Assembly (NCBI GenBank): GCA_016186995.1
Contig: JACPKQ010000021.1
Location: 1-56,068 of the forward strand
Direction: 5' to 3'
DNA length: 56,068 nt
Source: Deltaproteobacteria bacterium
Lineage (GTDB): Bacteria > Bdellovibrionota > JACOXK01
The stretch's first letter is position 1, and the number at the start of each line of letters is the position of its first letter. Under the pieces are notes generated by a model. That model saw nothing but the letters and a program-made list of their open reading frames with translations. It searched no databases and was not told the origin of the DNA. Made by a program: the position numbers and the translations under genes. Below, in pieces: positions 1 to 7,878 of the stretch.

Positions 1-214
1 GAGGATTTCATCCAGGAGCACAGCGCCTGCTAAAATAATATCGGCCCTTTTTTCCTGCATACCGGGTATTTTAATCAGCGCTGAAAGTGTGAGAGACTCC
101 ATCTTTTCAATAAGTTTTGAAAGATCTTTTTCAAAAAAAGGTTCTGTAGAATATCCCATTTCACTTAAAATGCTTGCTAAAGCTTTAATGGTTCCACTTG
201 AAATCAGGCTGTCC
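1..214 (-). pseudogene. ppx: Ppx/GppA exopolyphosphatase, internal-to-C-terminal fragment (second copy, runs off left edge)
   Basis: Read on the minus strand from just after the phoU stop, this frame encodes DSLISSGTIKALASILSEMG and then the motif SALIKIPGMQEKRADIILAG, the second-domain signature of Ppx/GppA phosphatases (compare the SGTI and PG..E.R motifs of the family). An in-frame TAA lies only a few codons upstream, so no start codon or ASKHA N-terminal domain is present. Bases 1-112 are identical to 6700-6811, inside the other ppx locus; upstream of that the two copies differ. This copy carries the middle segment that the 6.6-7.4 kb copy lacks. It may be a real duplication remnant or a contig-edge assembly artefact. 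Confidence 0.75.
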
Positions 215-898
215 CTAAAAGAGACTGTCTCTTTTTAGTTTCTCTTGATGGCGGACGGAAACACCTGTGACGAGATAAATCACTTCCTCACAAATATTGG
301 TGGATTGATCGGCAATACGTTCTAGCTTTGAAGACACAAGCAAAAGAGCACTCGCACTTTCAATATTTTTTTGATCTTTAAGCATATCATTGAGTAAGTT
401 TTTATAAATCGTACTTTGTAGCTCGTCTACTTCTTCATCTCTTCGAATGACTTCGAAAGCTAAATCTTTATTCTTTTCCAAAAAAGCTTTAAGACTGTCT
501 TTCATCATAGTCTGTGTTTTTTCAGCCATAAGAGGAATATTGACTAAAGGCCGAATCCAACGTTTTTTTGAAGATAAAAAGATGGCTTGTCTGGCAATGC
601 TTTCAGCATAGTCTCCCATTCGCTCGAGTTCGTTAATAATCTTCATGCCAGAAATAATAAATCTTAAATCCGTTGCTTTAGGTTGTCTTAAGGCAAGATA
701 GGTAAAACAAAGATCATCAATTTTGAGCTCTTGAATATCAATTTCTTTATCATATTGGATTACCTCTTGAGCCAATCTTGTGTTGAAATCCTTAAGAGCC
801 ACAATGGAGCTTGAAATTGCTTTTTCAACCATGCCTCCCATTTTTAAAAGCTCTTCATAAATTTGTTGTAATTCTTTTTCAAACGATAGCTGTGTCAC
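215..898 (-). CDS. phoU: Phosphate signalling complex protein PhoU
   Basis: Protein of 227 aa, the usual PhoU length, made of two three-helix bundles. The metal-binding signatures are visible as ELERMGDYAESIARQ in the first half and KLERIADQSTNICEE in the second. PhoU restrains PhoR kinase activity when the Pst transporter is saturated and limits uptake. The start is a GTG two bases after the pstB stop, so it is almost certainly translated from the same mRNA and is the last intact gene of the ppk1-to-phoU operon. Function is well supported by both sequence and context. Immediately downstream the operon runs into a broken ppx fragment. Confidence 0.95.
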   Translation of the reverse strand: MTQLSFEKELQQIYEELLKMGGMVEKAISSSIVALKDFNTRLAQEVIQYDKEIDIQELKIDDLCFTYLALRQPKATDLRFIISGMKIINELERMGDYAESIARQAIFLSSKKRWIRPLVNIPLMAEKTQTMMKDSLKAFLEKNKDLAFEVIRRDEEVDELQSTIYKNLLNDMLKDQKNIESASALLLVSSKLERIADQSTNICEEVIYLVTGVSVRHQEKLKRDSLF

Positions 899-900
899 GA

Positions 901-1665
901 TTATCCAAACCTCCCTGTAATATAATCCTCTGTTTTTTTAACTTTAGGATTTGTAAATAAAATATTTGTTGTTTCAAATTCTACTAATTCTCCCAAATAA
1001 AAGAAAGCAGTATAATCTGAAACCCGAGCAGCCTGTTGCATGTTATGGGTTACAATAATAACAGTATACCTCTCTTTTAAAACTTGAATCAACTCTTCAA
1101 TTTTCTGTGTGGCTATAGGGTCTAAAGCTGAAGTGGGTTCATCAAAAAGAACAATGTCAGGATCAACAGCCAATGCCCTTGCAATACATAAACGCTGTTG
1201 CTGCCCCCCTGAAAGCTGAAATGCAAGATCAGAAAGCCTGTCTTTAACTTCATCCCACAGCGCTGCATTCTTTAAAGCTTCTTCAACCTGATCATCCAGA
1301 AAAGAACGTTTTTTTACCCCGCGTATCCTCAATCCATAAGCAACATTTTCATAAATAGATTTTGGAAAGGGATTGGGTTTTTGAAAAACCATACTGATTC
1401 GCATTCTGAGCTCTATGGGATCTACGTTTTTATGCAAAATATTTTGATTCTCAGGCAGAAGAATAATTTCTCCTTCATACCGATTTCCTGGATAAAGATC
1501 GTGCATCCTGTTAAAACATCGAAGAAGTGTCGTTTTTCCACACCCTGAAGGGCCAATCATGGCAGTGACTTTATTTTTAAAGATAGGAAGTGAAATATTT
1601 TGCAATACTTGAGTTTCTCCATAATAAAAATTGAGATTTTTTATGATAGCTCTTTCGTTTACCAT
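901..1665 (-). CDS. pstB: Phosphate ABC transporter ATP-binding protein PstB
   Basis: ATPase of 254 aa that powers high-affinity phosphate import at the inner face of the membrane. Walker A is GPSGCGKTT (near residue 38), the ABC signature is [15 protein letters not shown], Walker B is [13 protein letters not shown] and the switch histidine is in [18 protein letters not shown]. The phosphate-specific feature is the NRMHDL segment after Walker A. It overlaps the end of pstA by seven bases, consistent with translational coupling, and is followed two bases later by phoU. Length and all motifs are normal for the family. Confidence 0.97.
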   Translation of the reverse strand: MVNERAIIKNLNFYYGETQVLQNISLPIFKNKVTAMIGPSGCGKTTLLRCFNRMHDLYPGNRYEGEIILLPENQNILHKNVDPIELRMRISMVFQKPNPFPKSIYENVAYGLRIRGVKKRSFLDDQVEEALKNAALWDEVKDRLSDLAFQLSGGQQQRLCIARALAVDPDIVLFDEPTSALDPIATQKIEELIQVLKERYTVIIVTHNMQQAARVSDYTAFFYLGELVEFETTNILFTNPKVKKTEDYITGRFG

Positions 1666-2516
1666 TTTATCCTCTTTCTAAACTGATATCTCATGTAAAT
1701 AGCTAAAGCATTCATTGTTAATGTTAAACCAATAAGAACAATGCCGGCGGCAGCTGCGTTTTGATGAAATTCTTCTTGAGGACGTGACACCCAATTAAAC
1801 ATTTGAATAGGAAGCACTGTAAAAGGATCCATAATCGAACTGGGTAAAAATGCAATAAAAGTTAAAGCTCCAATAGTAATAAGGGGTGCCGTTTCTCCAA
1901 TAGCGCGAGACAATGCAATGATAACACCTGTTAAAATTCCACCCATTGAGTAGGGAATGGTATGATCTCTCATCACCTGCCAGCGAGTTGCCCCTAATGC
2001 ATAGGCCGCCTCTCTCATGGTTGTGGGAATGGTTCGAAGAGCTTCACGAGTGGTTACAATAATAATAGGAAGCACTAAAAGCCCCAAAGTAAGTCCTGCG
2101 GTTAAAATGCTTTGTCCTAAGTGCATCTGATATACAAAAATTCCTAAAGCCATCAATCCATACACAATGGACGGAACCCCTGCTAAATTAGAAATATTAA
2201 TTTCAATAATAGAAGTTAAAAAGTTTTTAGAAGCGTATTCTTCTAAGTAAAGCCCGGCTAAAATACCCACGGGAACAGCAACAACAGCAGTCACAGACAT
2301 TACTGTTAAAGTACCCACCCATGCCGAGAGGATTCCTGCTTGCTCTGCAAACCGCGATGGAAAGGATACGAAGAAGGCTACGTTCAAACGAGGAACACCT
2401 TGTATTAAAAGACTCATCATAAGTGAAAAAAGAGTAAGGAGTGAAAAAAATAAAACTAAACCGCTTAACCACACAAAAATAGCATCATAGGCTTTTCTTC
2501 GTTTAAGCGGAATCAT
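1659..2516 (-). CDS. pstA: Phosphate ABC transporter permease PstA
   Basis: Membrane permease of 285 aa with about six hydrophobic segments. The inner-membrane-component loop (EAA motif) is [20 protein letters not shown], which docks PstB. The segment [19 protein letters not shown] forms the last helix. The ATG overlaps the pstC stop as ATGA, so the permease pair is translationally coupled. PstA and PstC form the heterodimeric channel of the Pst importer. The hydrophilic start [14 protein letters not shown] is typical of the family. Confidence 0.95.
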   Translation of the reverse strand: MIPLKRRKAYDAIFVWLSGLVLFFSLLTLFSLMMSLLIQGVPRLNVAFFVSFPSRFAEQAGILSAWVGTLTVMSVTAVVAVPVGILAGLYLEEYASKNFLTSIIEINISNLAGVPSIVYGLMALGIFVYQMHLGQSILTAGLTLGLLVLPIIIVTTREALRTIPTTMREAAYALGATRWQVMRDHTIPYSMGGILTGVIIALSRAIGETAPLITIGALTFIAFLPSSIMDPFTVLPIQMFNWVSRPQEEFHQNAAAAGIVLIGLTLTMNALAIYMRYQFRKRIKW

Positions 2517-3427
2517 TCGTAAACCTCTCGGGTGAGTTTTTTCATCACATGTCCAAAAATATTAAAAACAAATGTCATTAAAAAAAGAATGAGTCCACAC
2601 ACAAAAATGGTTTGATACCCAACTGTTCCATGGGGAAGGTCTCCAAGGCTTACTTGTACGATATAAGCTGTAAGGGTTTGAGCTGGTTCCCTTGGATCTA
2701 AAGTCAAATTGGGTTGCATTCCTGCAGCAATAGCTACAATCATGGTTTCCCCTACTGCCCGTGACAAAGCTAAAATATAAGCAGCAACAATACCTGAAAT
2801 AGCTGAAGGAAAAATAACCCTTAAAGAAGTTTGAAGTTTTGTAGCCCCCATAGCCAATGAACCCTCACGCATATACATAGGAACAGCCCGCATCGCATCT
2901 TCACATAAGGAGCTCACATAGGGAACAATCATAATTCCCATCACAAACCCAGCACTCAACATATTAAAGCCAGAAAGTTCAGGAAATATCTTTTGAAGAA
3001 GAGGAGTTACAAATAAAAGCGCAAAATAACCATAAACAACCGTTGGCACTGCACTTAAAAGTTCTAAAATAGGTTTGATGGTTTCACGCACATGATGAGA
3101 GGCATACTCACTCAAATAAATAGCAATGATACTTCCCAATGGAATTGCAAAACTTAAGGCCACAAAAGTTGTAACCATGGTTCCTAAAATCAAGGACGCA
3201 ATCCCATAGTGCGCATCAAAAAAAAGTGGTGTCCATTGTGGATCTGTTAAAAAATCCCGTATGGACACCTCACGAAAAAAAGGAATAGATTCAGAAATAA
3301 GAATAAAAACAATCCCTAAAGTAATAAGAATAGAAAGAAAAGCACAAAGAAAAAGCCCGACCTCAATCAACCTTTCTTTAAAACAAAGAAGTTTTTTTGA
3401 GTTCTTATTAAAGGTTTGGAATTTCAC
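2513..3427 (-). CDS. pstC: Phosphate ABC transporter permease PstC
   Basis: Permease of 304 aa and partner of PstA. Visible landmarks are the periplasmic loop after the first helix (DPQWTPLFFDAHYGI), the PTVVYGYFAL segment, and the EAA loop MREGSLAMGATKLQTSLRVI that contacts PstB. The start used is a GTG at 3427, lying inside the last codons of pstS (20-base overlap). The stop overlaps the pstA start. Six or so transmembrane helices are evident. Family assignment is secure because PstC and PstA are clearly distinct and adjacent. Confidence 0.95.
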   Translation of the reverse strand: MKFQTFNKNSKKLLCFKERLIEVGLFLCAFLSILITLGIVFILISESIPFFREVSIRDFLTDPQWTPLFFDAHYGIASLILGTMVTTFVALSFAIPLGSIIAIYLSEYASHHVRETIKPILELLSAVPTVVYGYFALLFVTPLLQKIFPELSGFNMLSAGFVMGIMIVPYVSSLCEDAMRAVPMYMREGSLAMGATKLQTSLRVIFPSAISGIVAAYILALSRAVGETMIVAIAAGMQPNLTLDPREPAQTLTAYIVQVSLGDLPHGTVGYQTIFVCGLILFLMTFVFNIFGHVMKKLTREVYE

Positions 3428-4394
3428 GCTTTAATAACTCCTCTACTTTAAGCCCTATCTCTGCTTTTCCCCCAAAGACGGTTCCACGTTTTTCTTTCTT
3501 TAAATTTTCAAGTGCTAATGTGTAAAGTTTTTGAGGTAGTGGAACATATTTAACTTGTTTTGCAAGTTTATAAGCATTGTGTAAATAAAATTCTGAAAAG
3601 CTCTTAACCTCTTGTTTTTTAAGGGCTTCCGCACTGACATAAATAAAAATAGGCCTGGAAAAGGGTGTGTAAGTTCCTTGTTCAATTGTTTGTTCCGAAG
3701 GAAAAACTCCTCCTACTGATAGTGCTTTAAGTTTTTTCTTATTTGCTTCGTAATAAGAAAAAGGAATATATCCCAAGGCTTGAGGGTTAGAACTCACCCC
3801 CAAAACAAGAGTGTTGTCATCTTCGCTTGCTGTGTAATCTCCACGCGAGGATTTAGATTTTCCTGTAACTGCTTCTGTAAAATAATCAAAGGTACCGGAA
3901 TCAGAGCCTGCTCCAAAAAGCTTAATGGGTTTGTTAGGCCATTCTGGAAGAACATGGTTCCACTGGGTTATTTTCCCCTGGGCGCCCGGCTCCCATAAAG
4001 TTTTAAGAGAAGCAACGGTGATATTTTTTACCCATGTGTTTTGATGGCTTACAATAATCGTAATAGCATCATACGCGATAGGAAGTTCAATATAAGAAAT
4101 TCCTTGTGCTTTACATATTTCCATTTCTGATTTTAAAATAGGCCTGGAAGCATCTTGAATGTCTGTTTCACCTCGACAAAACTTTTTAAATCCACCGCCT
4201 GTTCCTGAAATGCCGACCGTTACTTGTACTTTTCCTTTTTGTTCTTTTTGAAACTCTTCTGCCACTGCTTCTGTAATAGGAAATACAGTACTTGAACCAT
4301 CTATTTTAACAACACGCCGCTCGGAAGCTGCAAAGATGCTACTCAAGTAAAATAAGACAACCACAACACTTACAAAACCCATTCTTTTCTTCAT
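3408..4394 (-). CDS. pstS: Phosphate-binding periplasmic protein PstS
   Basis: Solute-binding protein of 328 aa, exported by an N-terminal signal peptide (MKKRMGFVSVVVVLFYLSSI, cleavage after IFAA). Phosphate-contact motifs are KIDGSSTVFPI, GISGTGGGFKKFCRGETDI, and GAGSDSGTFDYFTEAV. There is no lipobox cysteine, so it is soluble rather than a lipoprotein. A good ribosome binding site (AAGGAG) sits seven bases before the ATG. A 188-base gap holding repeat elements separates it from phoR, so it may have an internal promoter, although I could not identify a Pho box. Confidence 0.96.
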   Translation of the reverse strand: MKKRMGFVSVVVVLFYLSSIFAASERRVVKIDGSSTVFPITEAVAEEFQKEQKGKVQVTVGISGTGGGFKKFCRGETDIQDASRPILKSEMEICKAQGISYIELPIAYDAITIIVSHQNTWVKNITVASLKTLWEPGAQGKITQWNHVLPEWPNKPIKLFGAGSDSGTFDYFTEAVTGKSKSSRGDYTASEDDNTLVLGVSSNPQALGYIPFSYYEANKKKLKALSVGGVFPSEQTIEQGTYTPFSRPIFIYVSAEALKKQEVKSFSEFYLHNAYKLAKQVKYVPLPQKLYTLALENLKKEKRGTVFGGKAEIGLKVEELLKREIPNL

Positions 4395-4431
4395 TGTTTT
4401 TCTCCTTTATTTATCCATCCTGTAACCCATT

Positions 4432-4514
4432 GTCATTCCCGCACTAGCGCCTAGCGCACAAGCGGGAATCTAGATTCTGGATTCCAGACAGTCCTTCGGA
4501 CTTCTGGAATGACA
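4432..4514. repeat. Tandem pair of dispersed palindromic repeats between phoR and pstS
   Basis: Two elements in a row. The first reads gtcattcccgc ... gcgggaatct (4432-4471); the second reads ggattccagac ... cttctggaatgacag (about 4478-4515). Each is an inverted repeat bounded by gtcat/atgac or ggattcc/ggaat. Together they fill most of the pstS-phoR gap and could attenuate transcription or stabilise upstream mRNA. Same family as copies elsewhere in the window. Confidence 0.75.
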
Positions 4515-4582
4515 GAAGGGCTCGTGATGACAAAAACGACCCTATCTTTTCAATGTTAAGATTTTATTAAGAAAATAATAAA

Positions 4583-5875
4583 TTAAAATAAAGGAATAAG
4601 AATACTAAAAAGACTACCCTTTCCTTGTTCACTTTCAACTTCAACACTGCCCCCGTGTAAAAGGGCAATGTGTTTAACAATAGCAAGACCCAGGCCAGTG
4701 CCTCCCATTTCTCGATCCCTTCCCTTATCAACACGGTAAAACCGTTCGAAAACACGTGGAAGATGGGTTGAGTGAATACCTAAACCTGAATCTTCGACAG
4801 CAAGCTTAAGAAATCCTTTCTCTTCTTGAATAGAAAGGGTAATCACGCCACCCTTTTCTGTATATTTCATGGCATTGTCTAAAAGATTATAAAGAGCCTG
4901 GTGAAGTTTGGGTTCATCAGCTGTCATCGACTCTACTTTAATATGAGTTTTTAAAGTAATTTCTTTTTCCTGAGCTTGTTTTTCAAACTCTAACATGAGT
5001 TTTTCGACAAAGGGTTGTATCTTAAAGCATAACTTATGAAACATCACCTCTGATTCCAAACTTGAAAGACTTAAAAGGTCTTTCATAAGATAACTTAAAC
5101 GTTCTACATTCTGTTTAATAATTTTTAAAAACTTTTCTTTTTGAGTTTGATGAATGTCTTTGTCATTTATCAAAGTATCTGTAAACCCTAAAATAGAGGT
5201 GAGGGGCGTTTTGAACTCATGAGAAACATTAGCTACAAATTCAATCCGCATCTGTTCAACTGATTTTAAATCTGAAATATCATGAAAAATAGCAACAACA
5301 CCCCACATATTTTCTTGATCTTGTTGCAAGGGTGAAACAACAATCTCGTAATGTTTAACTGTATTATCAATTATTTTAATTTGTTTTTGAAAAATTTTCT
5401 TTTCTTTTAAAGCCCTTTCAAAAAAAGAAATAACATCCGGGTTCTGAATAAACTCGAGAAGAGAACGTCCCCTTACATCACCCTCTTTTAAATGAAAAAT
5501 TTCTTTGACCCTTTTATTATAAAGAATAATTTTTTTATTGGGGTCAATGGCAAGAACCCCATCATACATACCTGATAAAAGAGAAGAAAGTTTTTGTTTT
5601 TCTTGCACAAGATCTAAAAACAGAGAAGACAATTGATCTTTCATAGAATTTAAAGAGTTGGCTAAAGCACCCAACTCATCACGAGAACGAATATTTAAAG
5701 AGTGATTAAAATCCCCCTCGGAGATTTTTTTAGAAAATTCAGTCATTTTCTGAACCGATTTTTTAATAGTTTGAATCGTTTTAAAATGGAGAAAAAGAAA
5801 AAAAAGAATCACAAGAAGAAGAGCTAAAGTGTGATAGTCATAAAAGAAAGCAAGCATCAACTGCATACTACTCAT
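4583..5875 (-). CDS. phoR: Phosphate regulon sensor histidine kinase PhoR
   Basis: Membrane histidine kinase. Near the N-terminus is one clear hydrophobic stretch (LALLLVILFFLFLHF), then a HAMP-like linker (SRDELGALANSLNSM), a PAS domain (GMYDGVLAIDPNKKIILYN), the dimerisation and phosphoacceptor motif FVANVSHEFKTPLTSILGF (His about residue 219 from this start), and the ATPase boxes LLDNAMKYTEKGG, DSGLGI and GGTGLGLAIVKH. There is no sizeable periplasmic domain, as expected for a PhoR that reads Pst/PhoU rather than a ligand. I chose the ATG at 5875, which overlaps the phoB stop (ATGAGTAG). A TTG at 5893 is an alternative. Paired with PhoB. Confidence 0.93.
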   Translation of the reverse strand: MSSMQLMLAFFYDYHTLALLLVILFFLFLHFKTIQTIKKSVQKMTEFSKKISEGDFNHSLNIRSRDELGALANSLNSMKDQLSSLFLDLVQEKQKLSSLLSGMYDGVLAIDPNKKIILYNKRVKEIFHLKEGDVRGRSLLEFIQNPDVISFFERALKEKKIFQKQIKIIDNTVKHYEIVVSPLQQDQENMWGVVAIFHDISDLKSVEQMRIEFVANVSHEFKTPLTSILGFTDTLINDKDIHQTQKEKFLKIIKQNVERLSYLMKDLLSLSSLESEVMFHKLCFKIQPFVEKLMLEFEKQAQEKEITLKTHIKVESMTADEPKLHQALYNLLDNAMKYTEKGGVITLSIQEEKGFLKLAVEDSGLGIHSTHLPRVFERFYRVDKGRDREMGGTGLGLAIVKHIALLHGGSVEVESEQGKGSLFSILIPLF

Positions 5876-6551
5876 CTTGAAGGCGGTAGCCAATACCTCG
5901 GATGGTTTCGATAAACTGTCCCCAGTTTTTAAGCTTTTTACGAAGGGCTAAAATATGAACATCAATCGTTCTATCAATAACAGCTGTATCATGACCCACA
6001 ACCATATCTAATAGTTTATCGCGTGTTAAAACCCTTCCGTGGTTTTCAACAAGCGCTTTTAAAATTTTAAACTCTGTCAATGTTAAGTGAACTTCTTCTT
6101 TATCTACAAAAATCTTATGCCTTGCCCAATCAGCTTTTAAACCTTTGTAAGAAAAACTTTCTTCACTTTTTCTTTTGTGAAACGCTCTTCTTAAAACTGC
6201 CTTTAATCTTGCCACCACTTCGCGAATATCAAACGGTTTTGTAATATAATCGTCGGCCCCCAGTTCAAGCCCGTAAACAATATCAGCTGTTTCAGATTTT
6301 GCTGTGAGCATCACAACCGCCATGTTTTTAGTATTTTCTTGAGTTTTTAATTCCTCGCACAGTTCAAGACCTGACATCTGAGGCAACATGAGATCTAAAA
6401 TAACAAGATCGGGTAGTTTTTGAGTTATTTTCTTTAAACCCTCTTCAGCATTTAAAGCCTGGGTAACCTCAAAGTTTTCTTTATTTAAGTGATAGACCAA
6501 AAGATCATTAATATCTTTTTCGTCTTCAATAATAAGAATATGATTTTTCAA
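5868..6551 (-). CDS. phoB: Phosphate regulon response regulator PhoB
   Basis: OmpR/PhoB-family transcription factor of about 227 aa. The receiver domain has the acidic pocket IIEDEKD, the phosphoacceptor Asp in DLVILDLMLP (about residue 53), and the switch residues in MLTAKS and DYITKPF. The winged-helix DNA-binding domain is the C-terminal 100 aa, with recognition-helix region DRTIDVHILALRKKLKNWG. I place the start at a TTG (6551-6549) because AAGGGGA lies just upstream and it gives the family-typical MKNHILIIEDE. An in-frame GTG 30 bases upstream would add ten atypical residues. Expected to activate pst, phoA and ppk genes. Confidence 0.94.
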   Translation of the reverse strand: MKNHILIIEDEKDINDLLVYHLNKENFEVTQALNAEEGLKKITQKLPDLVILDLMLPQMSGLELCEELKTQENTKNMAVVMLTAKSETADIVYGLELGADDYITKPFDIREVVARLKAVLRRAFHKRKSEESFSYKGLKADWARHKIFVDKEEVHLTLTEFKILKALVENHGRVLTRDKLLDMVVGHDTAVIDRTIDVHILALRKKLKNWGQFIETIRGIGYRLQDE

Positions 6552-6591
6552 AATATCCCCTTGTACAGACTTTAAACCCACTCTAATCCGA

Positions 6592-6805
6592 TTATGTTAA
6601 GAATTGATTAAGATTGTTGAGCTTTTCAAGTTCTCTTACAAACAAACCATCTCGAAGTGAATAATCTGTTGTATATACTTTTTTAATTTCAAGGGTTTTG
6701 AGGATTTCATCCAGGAGCACAGCGCCTGCTAAAATAATATCGGCCCTTTTTTCCTGCATACCGGGTATTTTAATCAGCGCTGAAAGTGTGAGAGACTCCA
6801 TCTTT
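6592..6805 (-). pseudogene. ppx: Exopolyphosphatase Ppx, 3' piece of a broken gene
   Basis: From the ATG at 6801 the frame encodes a 69-aa piece of the Ppx second domain (SALIKIPGMQEKRADIILAG, then YSLRDGLFVREL at the C-terminus, the conserved S.R.G motif of the family). It is in a different frame from the N-terminal piece upstream. Relative to the copy at 1-214, the sequence jumps straight from RSYIY to EKMESL, so roughly 50 residues containing SSGTIKALA are missing. It is followed closely by phoB. Without the N-terminal domain it cannot be a functional phosphatase on its own. Confidence 0.8.
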
Positions 6806-7369
6806 TCAATATATATAACTTCTTAGAATGTCGATGGCATTTTTCTTGAGAGGTGGGTTTCGCTTCAAAAAAAGCTGATGAAGGCGATGTGCTCCTAAAT
6901 TTAAACTGGTGGCAAAAAAAAGTTCATGCCCACGAGAGAGAGAAATCTCTGTACTTCCCCCACCTATATCCACCAATAAAGAAAAGCCTTGGGGCATTTT
7001 CTCATAAGATAAAATGCCCTGGGCAATGAGCTCTGCCTCTTTCAGGCCTGAAATAATTTTAAGTTGAATGCCAGTTTCTTTGTGAATGATTTTTTTAAGC
7101 CTTTGAGCATTCGTTGCCACCCTCATAGCACTCGTTCCAACAGCTATCACACGCTCTACTTTAAACTCATATAAAATATCTGAAAAGTCTTCAAAGGTGT
7201 GGAGTGTTCTCTGCATTACGTTTTTTGTTATATATTTTTTTTGAAAAAGCCCCTCACCTAAACGAATCATCACTCTTTCACGCAGAAGTTGAAAAATCTT
7301 TTTTTGATTCATTTCATAAACATCAATACGGACTGAATTAGTACCTAAATCGATAATAGAAAAACGCAT
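6806..7369 (-). pseudogene. ppx: Exopolyphosphatase Ppx, 5' piece of a broken gene (ASKHA domain)
   Basis: N-terminal 187 residues of a Ppx/GppA phosphatase. Phosphate-binding loops of the ASKHA fold are visible as IIDLGTNSVRIDVYEM at the start and LLVDIGGGSTEISL near residue 125, along with the VGTSAMRVATNA and GLKEAELIAQGIL motifs. It ends abruptly at ILRSYIY followed by TGA, where an intact protein would continue for another 110 or so residues. I chose the ATG at 7369 (MRFSIIDLG) over one 39 bases upstream that lies inside sixA. The break is an internal deletion plus frameshift, real or due to assembly. Confidence 0.8.
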
Positions 7370-7377
7370 GATGACAC

Positions 7378-7878
7378 CTAAGATCTTAAAATACGAGGAG
7401 GCAACCAAAAAACAAGCTGTCCTTTCCCAAACTGAACTTTATCAATAAACTCCAGCAATCCTACCCCTCCCTTTTTGAGCAATAAAAAGCTTTTACTTTC
7501 TGCATGACTTAAAAGCTTGGATGTTAGGAAACTTAAATGGGGTTCATGTCCTATAATAGCAACTACCTCTTTTGTCTTGTGTTCCAGAAGCCAATCTAAA
7601 AATAGTTTAAACGGCGCATCAGGTTCAAGTTCTTTAATTTTATAAATGTTTTTCTTTCGGTACACATCTGCACATATTTCTGCTGTTTGAAAAGCTCGAA
7701 CATAGGGACTTGAGGCTATAAGATCTACATGAGGTAAAATATACTTTAAGCCTTCAAAGTTTTTTCTTGTTTTTTTTCGTCCCCTTTCTGTTAAAGGACG
7801 AAGTTCATCTTTTTTACCTGATTCTGAAAAAAGCTCTCGATCTTCTGCAACACCATGCCTTACAATAAGAAGCTTCAT
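7378..7878 (-). CDS. sixA: Phosphohistidine phosphatase SixA-like
   Basis: Histidine-phosphatase-superfamily protein of 166 aa. The catalytic RHG motif is at the very N-terminus (LLIVRHGVAED), the second arginine is in SSPYVRAFQTAEI, and the second histidine is in IIGHEPHLSFLTS, the pattern that defines SixA. SixA enzymes remove phosphate from phosphohistidine residues. It is wedged between ppk1 (four-base ATGA overlap) and ppx, so it is cotranscribed with polyphosphate genes. Since PPK1 works through a phosphohistidine, PPK1 or PhoR is a plausible substrate, but this is inference. Confidence 0.85.
   Translation of the reverse strand: MKLLIVRHGVAEDRELFSESGKKDELRPLTERGRKKTRKNFEGLKYILPHVDLIASSPYVRAFQTAEICADVYRKKNIYKIKELEPDAPFKLFLDWLLEHKTKEVVAIIGHEPHLSFLTSKLLSHAESKSFLLLKKGGVGLLEFIDKVQFGKGQLVFWLPPRILRS

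Noticed and set aside
4395-4582. Pho box upstream of pstS
   Set aside because: No tandem direct repeats of the expected type; the gap is mainly repeats.
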